From the NCBI GenBank assembly GCA_001600635.1, contig BCKL01000003.1, positions 571,923 through 635,922 on the forward strand: a DNA stretch of 64,000 nucleotides. The letters are read 5' to 3'. The notes below the pieces were generated by a model. The model saw nothing but the letters and a program-made list of their open reading frames with translations. It ran no database searches and had not been told where the DNA came from. Within the stretch, counting starts at the first letter, position 1. Every line of letters begins with the position of its first letter. Of the stretch, positions 22,109 through 31,774 are shown piece after piece. A program made the translations under genes and the position numbers. Source of the DNA: Leucosporidium creatinivorum (Eukaryota > Basidiomycota > Microbotryomycetes > Leucosporidiales > Leucosporidiaceae).

Positions 22109-23721
22109 ATGGCCCTCGGCAAAGAGCGAGTTGTGAAGGTGAGTGGCGAGCTGAATGAGGGATGAGGAGACGATTGGGGAAGATGGTGGCGACGAGCGCA
22201 AAGGCTACAGCTCGGCTTCTCGAAGCATGAGCGCCCGTCGGCGTCCTCATGGGGCGAAGCTGGAGGCCGTCGCTGTCTGCAGGAAGCTCGGGCTCCGGCC
22301 AGAGAGGAGCAGAGCTGGAGGGACGAATTGATCAGTTGGAGTAGAGGGATGGAGAGGGCGATTTGGCCCACCTTCGGAGGAGGAGCGGAAGCTAACGAGG
22401 ACCTGCATCCCCTCATCGCAGGCTCCGCCGCCGCGCTGCTCGGTCGGCGGCCATCTTAATCCTCACAGAGGCCTCCTCAGCACCCTTCTCTGCTATCCAC
22501 AACCTTGCTCGGCGTCACCATCCTCGCCTCCCATCATCTCGGCGCTTCCTGCCCCAAAGATCGTCCACACCCCTCGACAGCTTCCCAGCCCTCACCCNAG
22601 CAGGACAACCTCCCCACCCTCAACTACCCAGCAGGCAGCTCAGGACATCACGCTCGATAGCGCAAGCACCCTGGCTCCCTCACCACTCGCTCCTCAATGA
22701 CCCGNCCCCCTTCGCGCATCGCCAACGGCGGCTATCTCGTAGAGCCTGCCTTCCCCTACAGAAGAACTTCCTCCCAGGTCTCGGTCAGTAAGGACAGGGC
22801 TACTGGACGGTGGCGAGAGGAGCGGGTTGGCTCTATGGCTCGTCGCGACGCTCTGTGCTGGAGCGGGAGGGAGAAGCGAGGGGTGGGCGACTCGCCTGAC
22901 TCGGAGGCAGCAGCATAGTAGCGAGTTGTGCATCAAGGCGACTCGTAGAGGTGGAGACAAGGTGGTTTCTCTCCTCTTCTCCCTCACCCAGTCCCGCCGA
23001 TGCTGATCAGCTCGTCTCCTCCAGTACATCGCCCTCGCCGACCGTCCTCTCAGCGCCCCGAAAGCCCCCTTCTCGGCTTCAAGGGTATCTTCATCTCTCC
23101 GGCTCCTCGCCTCGATGTGTGCCACACTGACTGGACCTCTCTCTGTGCAGCCTTCCGTTTCTGCTCGCCCTCGACATCTCCTCGACATCCCTTCTCCCAG
23201 CCGCTGATCCGCCGTCCTCGCCGTCGGCCTTCCCAAAACTCACCGACTACAGCTCGCGATCAGGCGGCATACAAGAAGCATTTCGCTCAGCATCGCAGGC
23301 GTGTGCTGACGTCAAACCGACGGCGCAATTCGTTGGCTTCGACGAGGATGGCAAGCAGCTGGAGCTCGGATGCGTCCCCTTTGATGGTGAGGATCAGCTG
23401 GATGCCTTGCAAATGGCTGTAGCCGGTTACGAGCGTGCTCGAGGTGAGTCCTTCGACCCATACTGCTGACCTTCGGCGTAGGCTGACGAGCAAGTCGACA
23501 AGCAGGAGGATGGCAAGGAGATCCGGAGACCGGTCGAGCTTGGAAGCTCTCTCCTTCCTCCACAACCAAGCCACATCCTCATTTCCATCGGTCGAGGGTA
23601 CATCTGTAGGCCTGTGTTGCCCTACGATCTGCTTCTGCTTGCTCACCCCCCCTCCATTTCGCAGTTGCCGTCCACTCGCTGTTCTCCGAGACCCGGAGCT
23701 CAAGCTGCTGGAAGGTGGTGA
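22109..23721 (+). CDS. Unknown protein, poorly resolved and possibly broken
   Basis: A possible gene begins MALGKERVVK at 22109, then an intron of about 280 nt (CTAAC branch) and a long Pro/Ser-rich exon. Further exons are joined by introns ending CCTCCAG (about 23.02 kb) and TGTGCAG (about 23.15 kb). The best-supported exon (23.15-23.44 kb) contains FPKLTDYSSRSGGIQEAF and EDQLDALQMAVAGYERAR. The following exon reads RRPVELGSSLLPPQPSHILI and GYICRPVLPYDLLLLAH, and ends at a TGA at 23719-23721. Two problems remain: a TGA at about 22.70 kb, seven bases from an N, and a one-base phase mismatch at the last junction. I do not recognise the family. The gene could also be two genes, or a pseudogene. 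Confidence 0.35.
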
Positions 23722-23836
23722 GGGACGAGCCTGTAGTGAGAAGAGTCACTCCAACTGACTTCCTACTTCTACAGCCTGCTACCTACGCCCCCGCTTCCTG
23801 TCATCCCGCCAATCCCCTCCCACCTCATCTCTCGCT

Positions 23837-25053
23837 ATGCCTTCGCGCTCGCTCGCCTCACGTCTACCCTTCGACATCCTCTTTGACATCTTGCACCACG
23901 TCCTGGACCTCGGCTTCGAAGATCGGGGAGAGCACCTACACAGCGGTCGGCTCGTAGGCTGGGACTCGCATGAGGAGCTTCGCTCGATGCCGCTCGTCTG
24001 TCGCGCTTGGGAGGAGGCAGCCGTCGCCGTCCTCTACCAGTCTGTAGCGCTCGACAGCGGCGAGGNAGCTCTGCAATTTCGCGCTACCNTGCAGCTCAGG
24101 CCGGAGNGGGCAAAGCTGGTGCGCTGGATCGCCGTCGGCGTAGGCGAGGAGCAAAGGGAGGGGGAAGAGGGAGGCGATGGACACGGCGACGCTGTCTTCG
24201 GTCGTCAAGAAGCTTCGCGGACGATAACAGCCGTACTGGCGATGCTACCAAGTGTCGAGCATGTCCTCCTACGACCCTTGGATCCAGCAGCGCGGCCGGA
24301 TTTGCTCGCCTTCTTCGCTCGACGCCGACGCCGCCTCAAGTCGCTCGTCCTCATCGCGCGCAACACTCCCGACAGTGCAGGATGGCAGGGCGCCTCCATT
24401 TCGGCGATGCTGAGGTCGTGCTCGATGGACTGGAGCGGCTAGACGTCGACGTTTGGCGCTCGGCGGATCGACCAATCGAGTCTTCGCCACCCCCTCTCCT
24501 CCTTCCTCCTCGCCTCTCTCTCACCCACCTCTGCCTCGACGCCGACTACACATCCGACCTCACCTACAGCCTCATATGTTCGACTCTTACCCATCTTCAG
24601 CTCTACATTGAGCATCTCCGCTCCGCCGCCGAGGCCGCTCGCGCTCTCTCCGAAGCTCCCGCTCTGCGCCACCTCCACTACGTCTGCAACCCTCCCATCG
24701 ACGTGCTCGAGCGCGACTACGACAANCGAGCTACGCCATTACTCGACCTCCTCCTCCCTTCTATTCAGCACCTCGAGACCCTCTTCGTCTCGGCGACTGA
24801 CATCTCGCCCAACTTCCTTCGCCTTCTGCCGCCCAAGCTTTGTCATCTCACCATCCAGACATGCAGCAACTTCACTTCAGCACGGCTGAGCACCATGCTC
24901 GACATCCTTCGCGATCCTTCGGTCGAGACGAGGAGCCTCAGGCGGTTGACCTTTTGCGGCGGAGCCGAGTGGTGGGAGGAACAGGCGCAGGAGATGCAGG
25001 AGGTGTGCGCGAGTCGAGGCATCTGGTACGAGGTCTTGGGAGATGGGGACTAG
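23837..25053 (+). CDS. F-box-like protein with an apparent frameshift
   Basis: The N-terminus MPSRSLASRLPFDILFDILH followed by MPLVCRAWEEAAVAVLYQSV is a typical fungal F-box: a leucine/proline start, then the CRAW core. F-box proteins bring substrates to SCF ubiquitin ligases. The first frame runs to a TAG at 24440-24442. From about 24.41 kb the homologous-looking continuation lies one base out of register (DGLERLDVDVWRSADR), with leucine-rich segments such as LTHLCLDADYTSDLTYSL and LCHLTIQTCSNFTSARL, ending VLGDGD at 25051-25053. No GT-AG intron can reconcile the frames, because the region of the switch has no usable acceptor. Four ambiguous bases lie in this gene, so a consensus error is more likely than real loss, but decay cannot be excluded. 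Confidence 0.7.
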
Positions 25054-26715
25054 GAGCATTGAGTGAGCTTCAGCTGTGATTGCGAGGAGGGCGAGGGCAG
25101 GTGGCGAGGGCGAGGATTTGAGATGCACTTGTGTGGTTAGCAGGATCAGGAAACCAAGCATACGCCTATCATCTTGAGTACAATAGCGATAGAGAGGCTC
25201 GCGAAGCGTTGACAACGCCTTTTCTGCGAAGCGAACTGGACAGAGTGACTGCTCGGTTCATTCGAAGCTGCTCCTGATGAGCTGCCGAAAACCTCAAGGT
25301 GTAGAAGAAGCTTGCGCTGCACTCTAGTACCTCTCGAGTGTCTCTCTACGCCTCACCAGTCAGCAGCGACGAAGCGACGAGGCCCGAGCTCAGCTGCAGC
25401 TCGCAGTCCCAATCGGGCTCGACTTGGCCCCTCGCTTCTTTCTCTCTCGCCACATCCTCCTGGAGTGAGCCGTTGCGTGTAGCATCCCCAAGCATGGTGC
25501 TCTCGCTCGTGTCAGTGCAGGCCTTCTGTAACAAGGCTCTGCCACCTGGATCAAGGCCCGACTCTTCCTCGCGTGAAGTGCTCGTCGACCTCCAACTCTC
25601 TCAGCGAAGGATCGCAGAAGCAGTTGCTCCCGCTCTTGCAGCGCTGGGGAGCCAATCTCACTCACGATCCTGGGACGACCGCTTTAAGCCTCCCAACGGC
25701 TCTTGCAGCCTGCTCCTCGTTGAGCGAGCTCGAACTGAGATTGAGCGCCGGAGGAGCTCGCTGCCATCTGCTCCTCATTAGCGATGGCAAGGCCGCTATA
25801 GCTTTCCCAGCCAGCTACACTCTCGCTCTAGGGAGCTCAAGGGTTTCTGCTGCTCGTCAGTTGCACCCTTTCGCAACGAGGAGCCGCGAGCAAGTGCTCC
25901 TCACCACTTCAAGCGTCGACGGGAGGCGCGCTACAAGTTCTCCCATGCAGCCGAGTCTGCTTGAGCAGGGGTAAGATGCTGTACAGCTCATCTGGGGGCT
26001 TGGTCAGCCGACAGAAATGGAGGTGAGCTGCTTCTCTTGCTCTTCCTCGTCTCTCTCCTCCGCGATCGGTCGAGCAGCTCTTGCTCCCGTTGCTTGGCCT
26101 CTTTGAAGCTACACGTTCGTTTTAGAGGTTAGAAGCTGTGTACAGTATCTCGAGCTTCTGGGAGGAGTAACAGGGTGGCGAGGGGATGAGGGAGCACTCG
26201 AAGGCGAGAGACGGAGCTGGAGGCAGTTGAGCCGGCTCTCAGTCTGAGACGCCGAGCTGCTTATGCAGAGCCTTCTGAGTCGGTTTGAATTGCAGCAAAG
26301 TAAACGAGCTGTCTATTAGCTTGCTGCTGCTGGATCTTGAGCCTCGGGAGAGTAAGGCCGAGCGCGACGACCGAGCTCGGCGGGGCAGCCTTCCACAACT
26401 CGCTCTCAAGGAGCAGCGGTAGGCCTGCAGGGGAGCTGAAAGCCGTGCTCGGCGCTGGGCCATGGCACTTTGCTCAAGCTCTCGGGAGTCGAGCTCGTCA
26501 TGGGGGGTCGCGAGCGGCGGTGTGGGGGAGCAATAGAGAGGAGCAAGTCGCCTCGTGATAACGGACACCTCTTGAGATCGCATGGATGCTGAGCGGCCCT
26601 CGGCGCGACCGAGCAGATCTCGGCGAAGAGCAGAGCGAGCGATCGAAGCGGTTCGAGAGGTCCTGAGTCGCAGCCTCCTTGTATATATGATCTGATGTAC
26701 AGCTCTATCGATCTT
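25054..26715. other. 1.7-kb stretch without a supported gene
   Basis: This is unusually long for a window this dense. Open frames on both strands start at GTG or TTG rather than ATG and lack splice signals or motifs. A plus frame at 25.57-25.97 kb contains leucine-rich text (SSLSELELRLSAGG) reminiscent of F-box repeat tails, but nothing frames it. On the minus strand at 26.2-26.5 kb a short frame (KAAPPSSVVALGLTLPRLKI) looks protein-like but has no ATG I can place. A decayed F-box copy or a small multi-exon gene is possible. Confidence 0.45.
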
Positions 26716-27742
26716 CTAGTGCTTGTCCATGACACTGGGCACCAGCTCGCACCAGTAGCCGTCGGGGTCCTGCGATTGGCGAGGGGACAAGTCAGCTCTG
26801 CAAGGTCGAGACGAAGGCATATTGCTCACCTGTACCATCGCCATGTTGTAGTAGAGCTCGTGGTAAGCTTTGATGGGTGAAGGAGTGCCAGTTGGCCACC
26901 CAATGGTCTCGACCGTGCAGACTCCTTGAGGCTTGACGACCTTGTAGCCTAGGGAGCGGAGTACAGGGGTCAGCCGAAGTCCTCAATAGCTCTATCACCT
27001 ATACAAGATGGACAGAAGCAACTCACCAGCCTCCTCAACGCGCTTCACCAAGTCGGGAACATCGTCAACGACAAAGCCGAGGTGACCGAATCCCATGTGC
27101 GGCTCCTCGTTACCGGAGCAGTAGGAGAAATCATGGTCAAGCTCGGTACCATGGCGGTGAATGACTGGCGGCGCAAGAGGATGAGTACGAACGCCGAAAG
27201 AAGGGGGAGAGGACCGAACTCACGTTCGACGAGACCCTTCTGATTGTTGAAGTCGGCCCAAACTGCCTCGGTATCGAGGTCTCCGTGGTACATGTCTGTT
27301 CAGGAAAGAGCTCAGCGATTTGTGAACCACAGAAACAACTGTCAGGCTCACAATAGATGGAGAAGCTGCCAGCGTTGTAAGAGAACAGCTTGCGCATGCC
27401 CATAATCTCCCTGTAGAACTTCAACGAGGGTTCTGGGTCCTGCGATGGTCGAGTGTAAGTCAGCAAGCAGGTCAGAGCAAGCCGCGCAGGGACAGCAGCT
27501 TCCGCCCAGCCTCAAAAGACCAACGACGGCGGCTGGAGGGGGCTTGGTAGAGCACACACACCTTGATACGAAGGCAAAGATGGTGCAGGTTGATTCCCTT
27601 GGTGATCTCGGGGCGAGGAGGGTCCCCTCCGACGTCTGCAACGCGACGAGTTCAGCAAGACGCGCCTCCACCAAGCTACAGCGCGCTCAGAACACTCACT
27701 GTGAGCTCCTTCCTCTCCAGACAAACGAACCGTAGTAGACAT
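26716..27742 (-). CDS. GLO1: Glyoxalase I (lactoylglutathione lyase)
   Basis: Zinc enzyme that converts the methylglyoxal-glutathione hemithioacetal to S-lactoylglutathione in the cytosol. Exons in order: MSTTVRLSGEEGAH, then EITKGINLHHLCLRIK (first metal His), DPEPSLKFYREIMGMRKLFS, DMYHGDLDTEAVWADFNNQK, an exon with HRHGTELDHDFSYCSGNEEP (Glu ligand) and MGFGHLGFVVDDVPDLVKR (His ligand), YKVVKPQGVCTVETIGWPTG, and DPDGYWCELVPSVMDKH (Glu ligand). The single domain of roughly 200 residues matches bacterial, plant and animal forms rather than the double-domain form of Saccharomyces. Introns carry CTGAC or CTAAC branch sites. Start ATG at 27740-27742, stop TAG at 26716-26718. Confidence 0.95.
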
Positions 27743-27913
27743 GATGATTCGACGAGACGAGCAGCGAGTGAACGGTGGAAAGCCAACCTTCGCGACTCGC
27801 GGGAGATCGAGCTCCGAGTCCCGTCTTCGAACAGGTGGGGGTGCTCGCCTGAAAGGGCTTCCTTCTTCCGATGCGTCAAGTGGCGGTGCGAGATGGAGTC
27901 CAATGCAGGAAAT

Positions 27914-29272
27914 CTACGCCGTTGAGGGCTGGCGGGGCTCTCCTGCCAAACCGAGAGCCGTCGACTTGCGAAGCTCGGGGGAGGTTTCGAGGGAGTCCGA
28001 GAAGTAGGAGAGGAGGAGTTGCTTGGCGAGGATGGGGTGGCTGAGTGTGCCGAGTACGTCGGCTTGAGCATCCTTGGTGCTCTGCGGAGGGTGGTAAAGG
28101 GGAAAAGGGGAAAGTCAGCGGCTGGATACGAGCGCCGAGGTCAAGCTCGGAGGCAGGGTAGAGCGAGATCGACTTACTCGCATCTGGAACAGAACAGTTC
28201 TCTTCGATGATGAGAAGTAAACCTCTAACGGCGAGCCCTTCGGCAGTGTACGTCCAGGGAAGTAGCCCTTAAGCTCGGTGAGGGCGGCACCGGCGGTCTG
28301 CAGCGGAGAGTGAAGCAGGTCAGCATTACCAAGCTGGTGTAATTCATATCTGAGCTCCATGTAGGCTAGCTCGCCTCCGGGCTCGAGGCTTCTAGGTATC
28401 TTGAGAGAAGAGTTCCGACCAACTCACCTCGCTCTGCTCCTCACTGAGCGATCCCGAGACATGAGGCAGCTTCATGCGAGCAACGAGTGCACGAGAGAAG
28501 CCATCACGGAGATGAGGAAGGTTGGTGTTCCTCAGCGGGACTGACCAAACGAGTGCGAGATCAGCGAGGGGCAAAGTTCGGCGTTGGCGAGCGGGGCTCA
28601 CTGATCACGATGCTGACATCGGCCACGTCCAGCAGCTTGCCAATGAGCGCCTCGCCGTAGAGTCCTGCTTCCTCACCCTTGGGAAATGGCGGCAGGAGCT
28701 TCTCCGGCGCGAAGGACTGCAACGCCGAGGTGTCAGCTCACTCCTCCGAGCCGAAGGGAACAGCGAAACGCACCTCGAAGCCCTCCACTTTGCTCAGGTT
28801 CTTGAGAGCGGCCTCTTCTACGTAGAATCCTCCAGCGTAGACCTTGATGCCGAGGAAGCTCACGGTTCTCACTCCCGAGCCGACGAGAGTGAGCTTGACG
28901 CCATCGGGCGAGGTGATGGAAGTCGGGAAAGGCGTAGAGGTAGTAGGGTCGATGTAGTGGTTCGTTGATGGCTCGGATTCGGCGTGAGCCTCGGGGAGGA
29001 CTGTGAAGGCAAGGACAAGTAAGTGAAGCGATCGCGAAGGTGCGTGAAGGTCGGAGACAGAGCCTACCAGCAGGGATGAGTTCAGGCTTGAGCTGGTAGA
29101 TCGAGTAGCCGAGTACTGAGCCTGTGAGCGCTGTGGCAGCAGTCCAAGCAGCATGGTTGGTACGCGGGGCAGCTGAGCGAGTCGAGAGCTGGCGGAGAGG
29201 TGAGGGAGCGGGTGCTCGGCGGGCAGTAGAGCGGCAGGCGGCGCTGAGGGCTGCACGGGAGCTGGCGAGCAT
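27914..29272 (-). CDS. Chalcone-isomerase-fold mitochondrial protein (AIM18/AIM46 family)
   Basis: The Arg/Ala/Ser-rich N-terminus (MLASSRAALSAACRSTARRA) reads as a mitochondrial presequence and is followed by one hydrophobic helix (WTAATALTGSVLGYSIYQL). The chalcone-isomerase-like fold follows: TSITSPDGVKLTLVGSGVRT, VSFLGIKVYAGGFYVEEAAL, DVADVSIVI, VPLRNTNLPHLRDGFSRAL, LTELKGYFPGRTLPKGSPLE, and TVLFQMR. The C-terminal exon has HPILAKQLLLSYFSDSLETS and ends PRQPSTA at the TAG at 27914-27916. Fungal members (Aim18, Aim46) are inner-membrane proteins of unclear activity; a flavonoid role is not expected in fungi. Start ATG at 29270-29272. The gene diverges from the ketopantoate-reductase-like gene with only 118 bp between start codons. 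Confidence 0.85.
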
Positions 29273-29390
29273 CGGATTCGAAGAGACGAGATGAACGAGG
29301 GCGAAAGGGCAAGAGAGAGAGCAGCTGGAAGAGGGGCAAGTCGAAGCGTCGACCGCCGGAGCTGCTTGGTTTCCTGCGAATCACTACACA
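29273..29390. promoter_or_regulatory. Very short bidirectional promoter (118 bp)
   Basis: This is the complete space between two divergent ATG codons. There is no clear TATA box. Core promoters of the two genes must overlap, or each must use sequence inside the other's leader or first intron. Confidence 0.6.
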
Positions 29391-31231
29391 ATGGCTGACC
29401 CTATCGATATTCTGATGTGAGTAGTGCATAGAACTACAGCTCACTGCTCAGGCTGACCTATTTGTCGGCAGCATCGGCTTCGGCGCTGGTAGATCCCTCT
29501 GACCCCGTCCTTAGCTCGCTCCCTGCTAACCTCGCTTCTCTTGCGCACTTCCAGTCGGCACTATCTACGGGTAAGTAGCTCTCCTTGCTCTACAGCCAAG
29601 TAGCGCTGTGCTCGAGTAGCTCTGCAGCTATTTGATCCGCTTCCGGCTGACGCACTCCCTCCCTCGGTCAATTCTCCTCTCCGTCCACCTCCCTATCCTT
29701 CAACACGGTCCGCATTTCTATCTTTCAACATACAGCTACATCCTCTCCCAAACCGAGAATGTTCGCGTCACGGCCGTCGCTCGCTCCTCCTACGATGAGA
29801 TGAGCAAAGGGATCACTATCGAGAGTGAGAAGTTCGGTGTTATCGAGGGGTGGAAGCCGTACAGGCTGGTGAGGAGCGCAGAGGAGGCCAACGATAGGTC
29901 TTACAAGTACATCGTAAGTAGCTCGGCAGGCTGAACCGAACCTCGGGAGCTGACCTCCTCCTCCCCCTTCTTCGTAGATCGCCACCTTCAAGTGCATCCC
30001 CGACCTCCTCCCTACTTCCAGCATCCTCGCGCCCTTCCTCGAATCCGAGTTCGCCCAGCAGGTCAAGCCCACCGTGGTCCTCATCCAAAACGGCATCGGA
30101 ATCGAGCACCCCGTCCAGCAGGCCTACCCCGAGGTCCCCATCGTCAGCGTCGTCGCTTGGATTGGCGCCAACTTGAAGCCCGGAGCGATCGTCACCCACG
30201 GCATGCTCGAGAAGCTCATCATCGGATTGTATCGCGGCGAGGGAGTCGAGAAGGAGTTCAACCCGAGCTCGGGCGAGTCGAGCGATGCTTTCGCCGACCC
30301 AGCAGGCTACGAGCGGGAGGGAGGAGCCGAGAGGGAGGCCGAGGGAGTCAGACGGACCCACCAATTCGCCGCGCTGCTACAGGGAGGAGGAGGAGGAGTC
30401 GAGGTCGTGCAAGAGATCCAAGCGGCCCGCTATTCGAAGACCATCTGGAACGCCGCATGGTCGAGCATCTGCACGCTGTCTCGGTCGACCGTCTCCGCCG
30501 TCGTCGCGCCTGAGGTCCTCCCCTTCACCCTCCCTGTCGTTCGACGCACCATGCTGGAGGTTCTCTATGTCGCTCGCGCATGGGGATACGGCGAGGACGT
30601 GCTGCCGATGAAGGCCGTCGACGATGCGATCAAGATCACCATCAAGAACTACCAACGTTCGAGCGGTCAACAGACCCCCGGAACTCCTGGCCTTCGCAGC
30701 GATGCTTTGTGAGTCGCCCCGTCGTCCTCTCGGTGGTCTCGCTGACCCAGCTTCGTCTGCAGCGGTTCCCAAGGCTACGGGTTCCCCAGCGGCGACGAGT
30801 CATCTCTCAACTCGACCATCAACTTCAAGCCTTCCATGCTCCTCGACGTGGAGAACGGTCGCCCCTGCGAGCTCGAAGTTCTGATTGGCTCACTCCTCGA
30901 CCGAGCTCGTGCTCGAGGAGTCGCTACCCCTCGCCTCGACCTCGTCTACGCCTCCCTTAAAGTCCACCAGGATATGGTCGTTCGGCAATACTCGCAGAGC
31001 GAGTCGCACAAGGCGCACATCGCCGACTGGCTTCGCAGGCGGCCAGCGGTCGCGGGCGCTGGACTGGAGGGTCGCAAGGCCTGGGAGAAGGCGATGAAGG
31101 CCTCGGCGCAGGCTGGTGAGGAGAGGGTCAAGGTCGCTATGGCTCGGGGAAAGCCCAAGGTCGGTGGAAAGGGTGTTCATATGCAGGAGGCTGAGGACGA
31201 GGAGGCCAGGAATTTGGAGCGATTCGACTGA
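29391..31231 (+). CDS. Ketopantoate reductase family protein (ApbA/PanE)
   Basis: NADPH-dependent 2-dehydropantoate reductase family. Three tiny exons splice to MADPIDILIIGFGAVGTIYG, giving the nucleotide-binding GxGxxG motif with correct phases. Then come RVTAVARSSYDEMSKGITIE, KPYRLVRSAEEA, the catalytic-domain block IQNGIGIEHPVQQAYPEVPI, and ARYSKTIWNAAWSSICTLSR (catalytic Lys in the YSK context), with DVENGRPCELEVLIGSLLDR near the end of the fold. A Lys/Ala-rich C-terminal extension of about 65 residues ends EARNLERFD at 31229-31231. Many fungal members of this family are not pantothenate enzymes, so the substrate is open. Introns are short; the last interrupts the coding region near 30.71-30.76 kb. 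Confidence 0.88.
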
Positions 31232-31774
31232 GCGCCGAGGAGGGGGAGTTGGAGAAGAGAGGCCGTGTTAGCTCAAGTTAACTGTATATGAACATTACGA
31301 TAGACCCCGATCGCTTCCTCGTAGCGACAGCTCGGACCGAGAGGATGGTCAGATGAGGAGACGAGAGCAGACGCCACGTCTCTTGCCTTCCTCCCAGTCA
31401 CTCGCTTTACTCTCTTCGCCTCGAGGTGAGTTGGATCTCAACGGCGCCTCGCTTGTAGCTGCTCGTTTGCTCACCGTCACCCTCTGCACCTCATTCACAG
31501 GCTTCTTTGCTGCCTCTCCTCGCCTTCGAAAGTCGCAGGTCGACTCTCATCGAGCAGGCCTCGCTCAGCAAGCTCATAACCCGTTCAAAGGCTACTGGAG
31601 ATTGGAAAAGGTACCGAGCGCTCCTTTCTGTCCTTGCACCTGCTCGCAGCGGAGCTCTGAGCACGAGTAGAGCTGACTCGAGCTCGACCTCTCAGCTAGC
31701 AGCAGCAACCGCTCGTTCCCAGAGCTCCTTCGCCGGTCGAAGAGCTTTCAGAGACGTCAGGAGCAGCGGTTACA
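31232..31774. other. Intergenic region with possible leader intron
   Basis: After the previous stop there is AT-rich sequence (TATATGAACATTACG near 31.29 kb) that could hold a polyadenylation region. At about 31.42-31.50 kb a GTGAGT donor and a CACAG acceptor could bound an intron in the leader of the next gene. No coding sequence is seen. Confidence 0.4.

Larger units (their letters stand above)
20660..24726. other. Cluster of ambiguous bases (N)
   Basis: All twelve N positions in the window lie here: 20660, 20827, 20836, 21080, 21152, 21171, 22598, 22705, 24066, 24089, 24107 and 24726. Each is a single base, not a gap. The three genes overlapping this interval all show frame problems, while none of the roughly twenty genes outside it does. 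Low consensus quality or two merged alleles is the simplest reading. Confidence 0.9.

Noticed and set aside
23000-23422. 140-codon plus-strand frame
   Set aside because: It ignores good splice signals and a different frame of the same DNA gives more protein-like exons; treated as a shadow.
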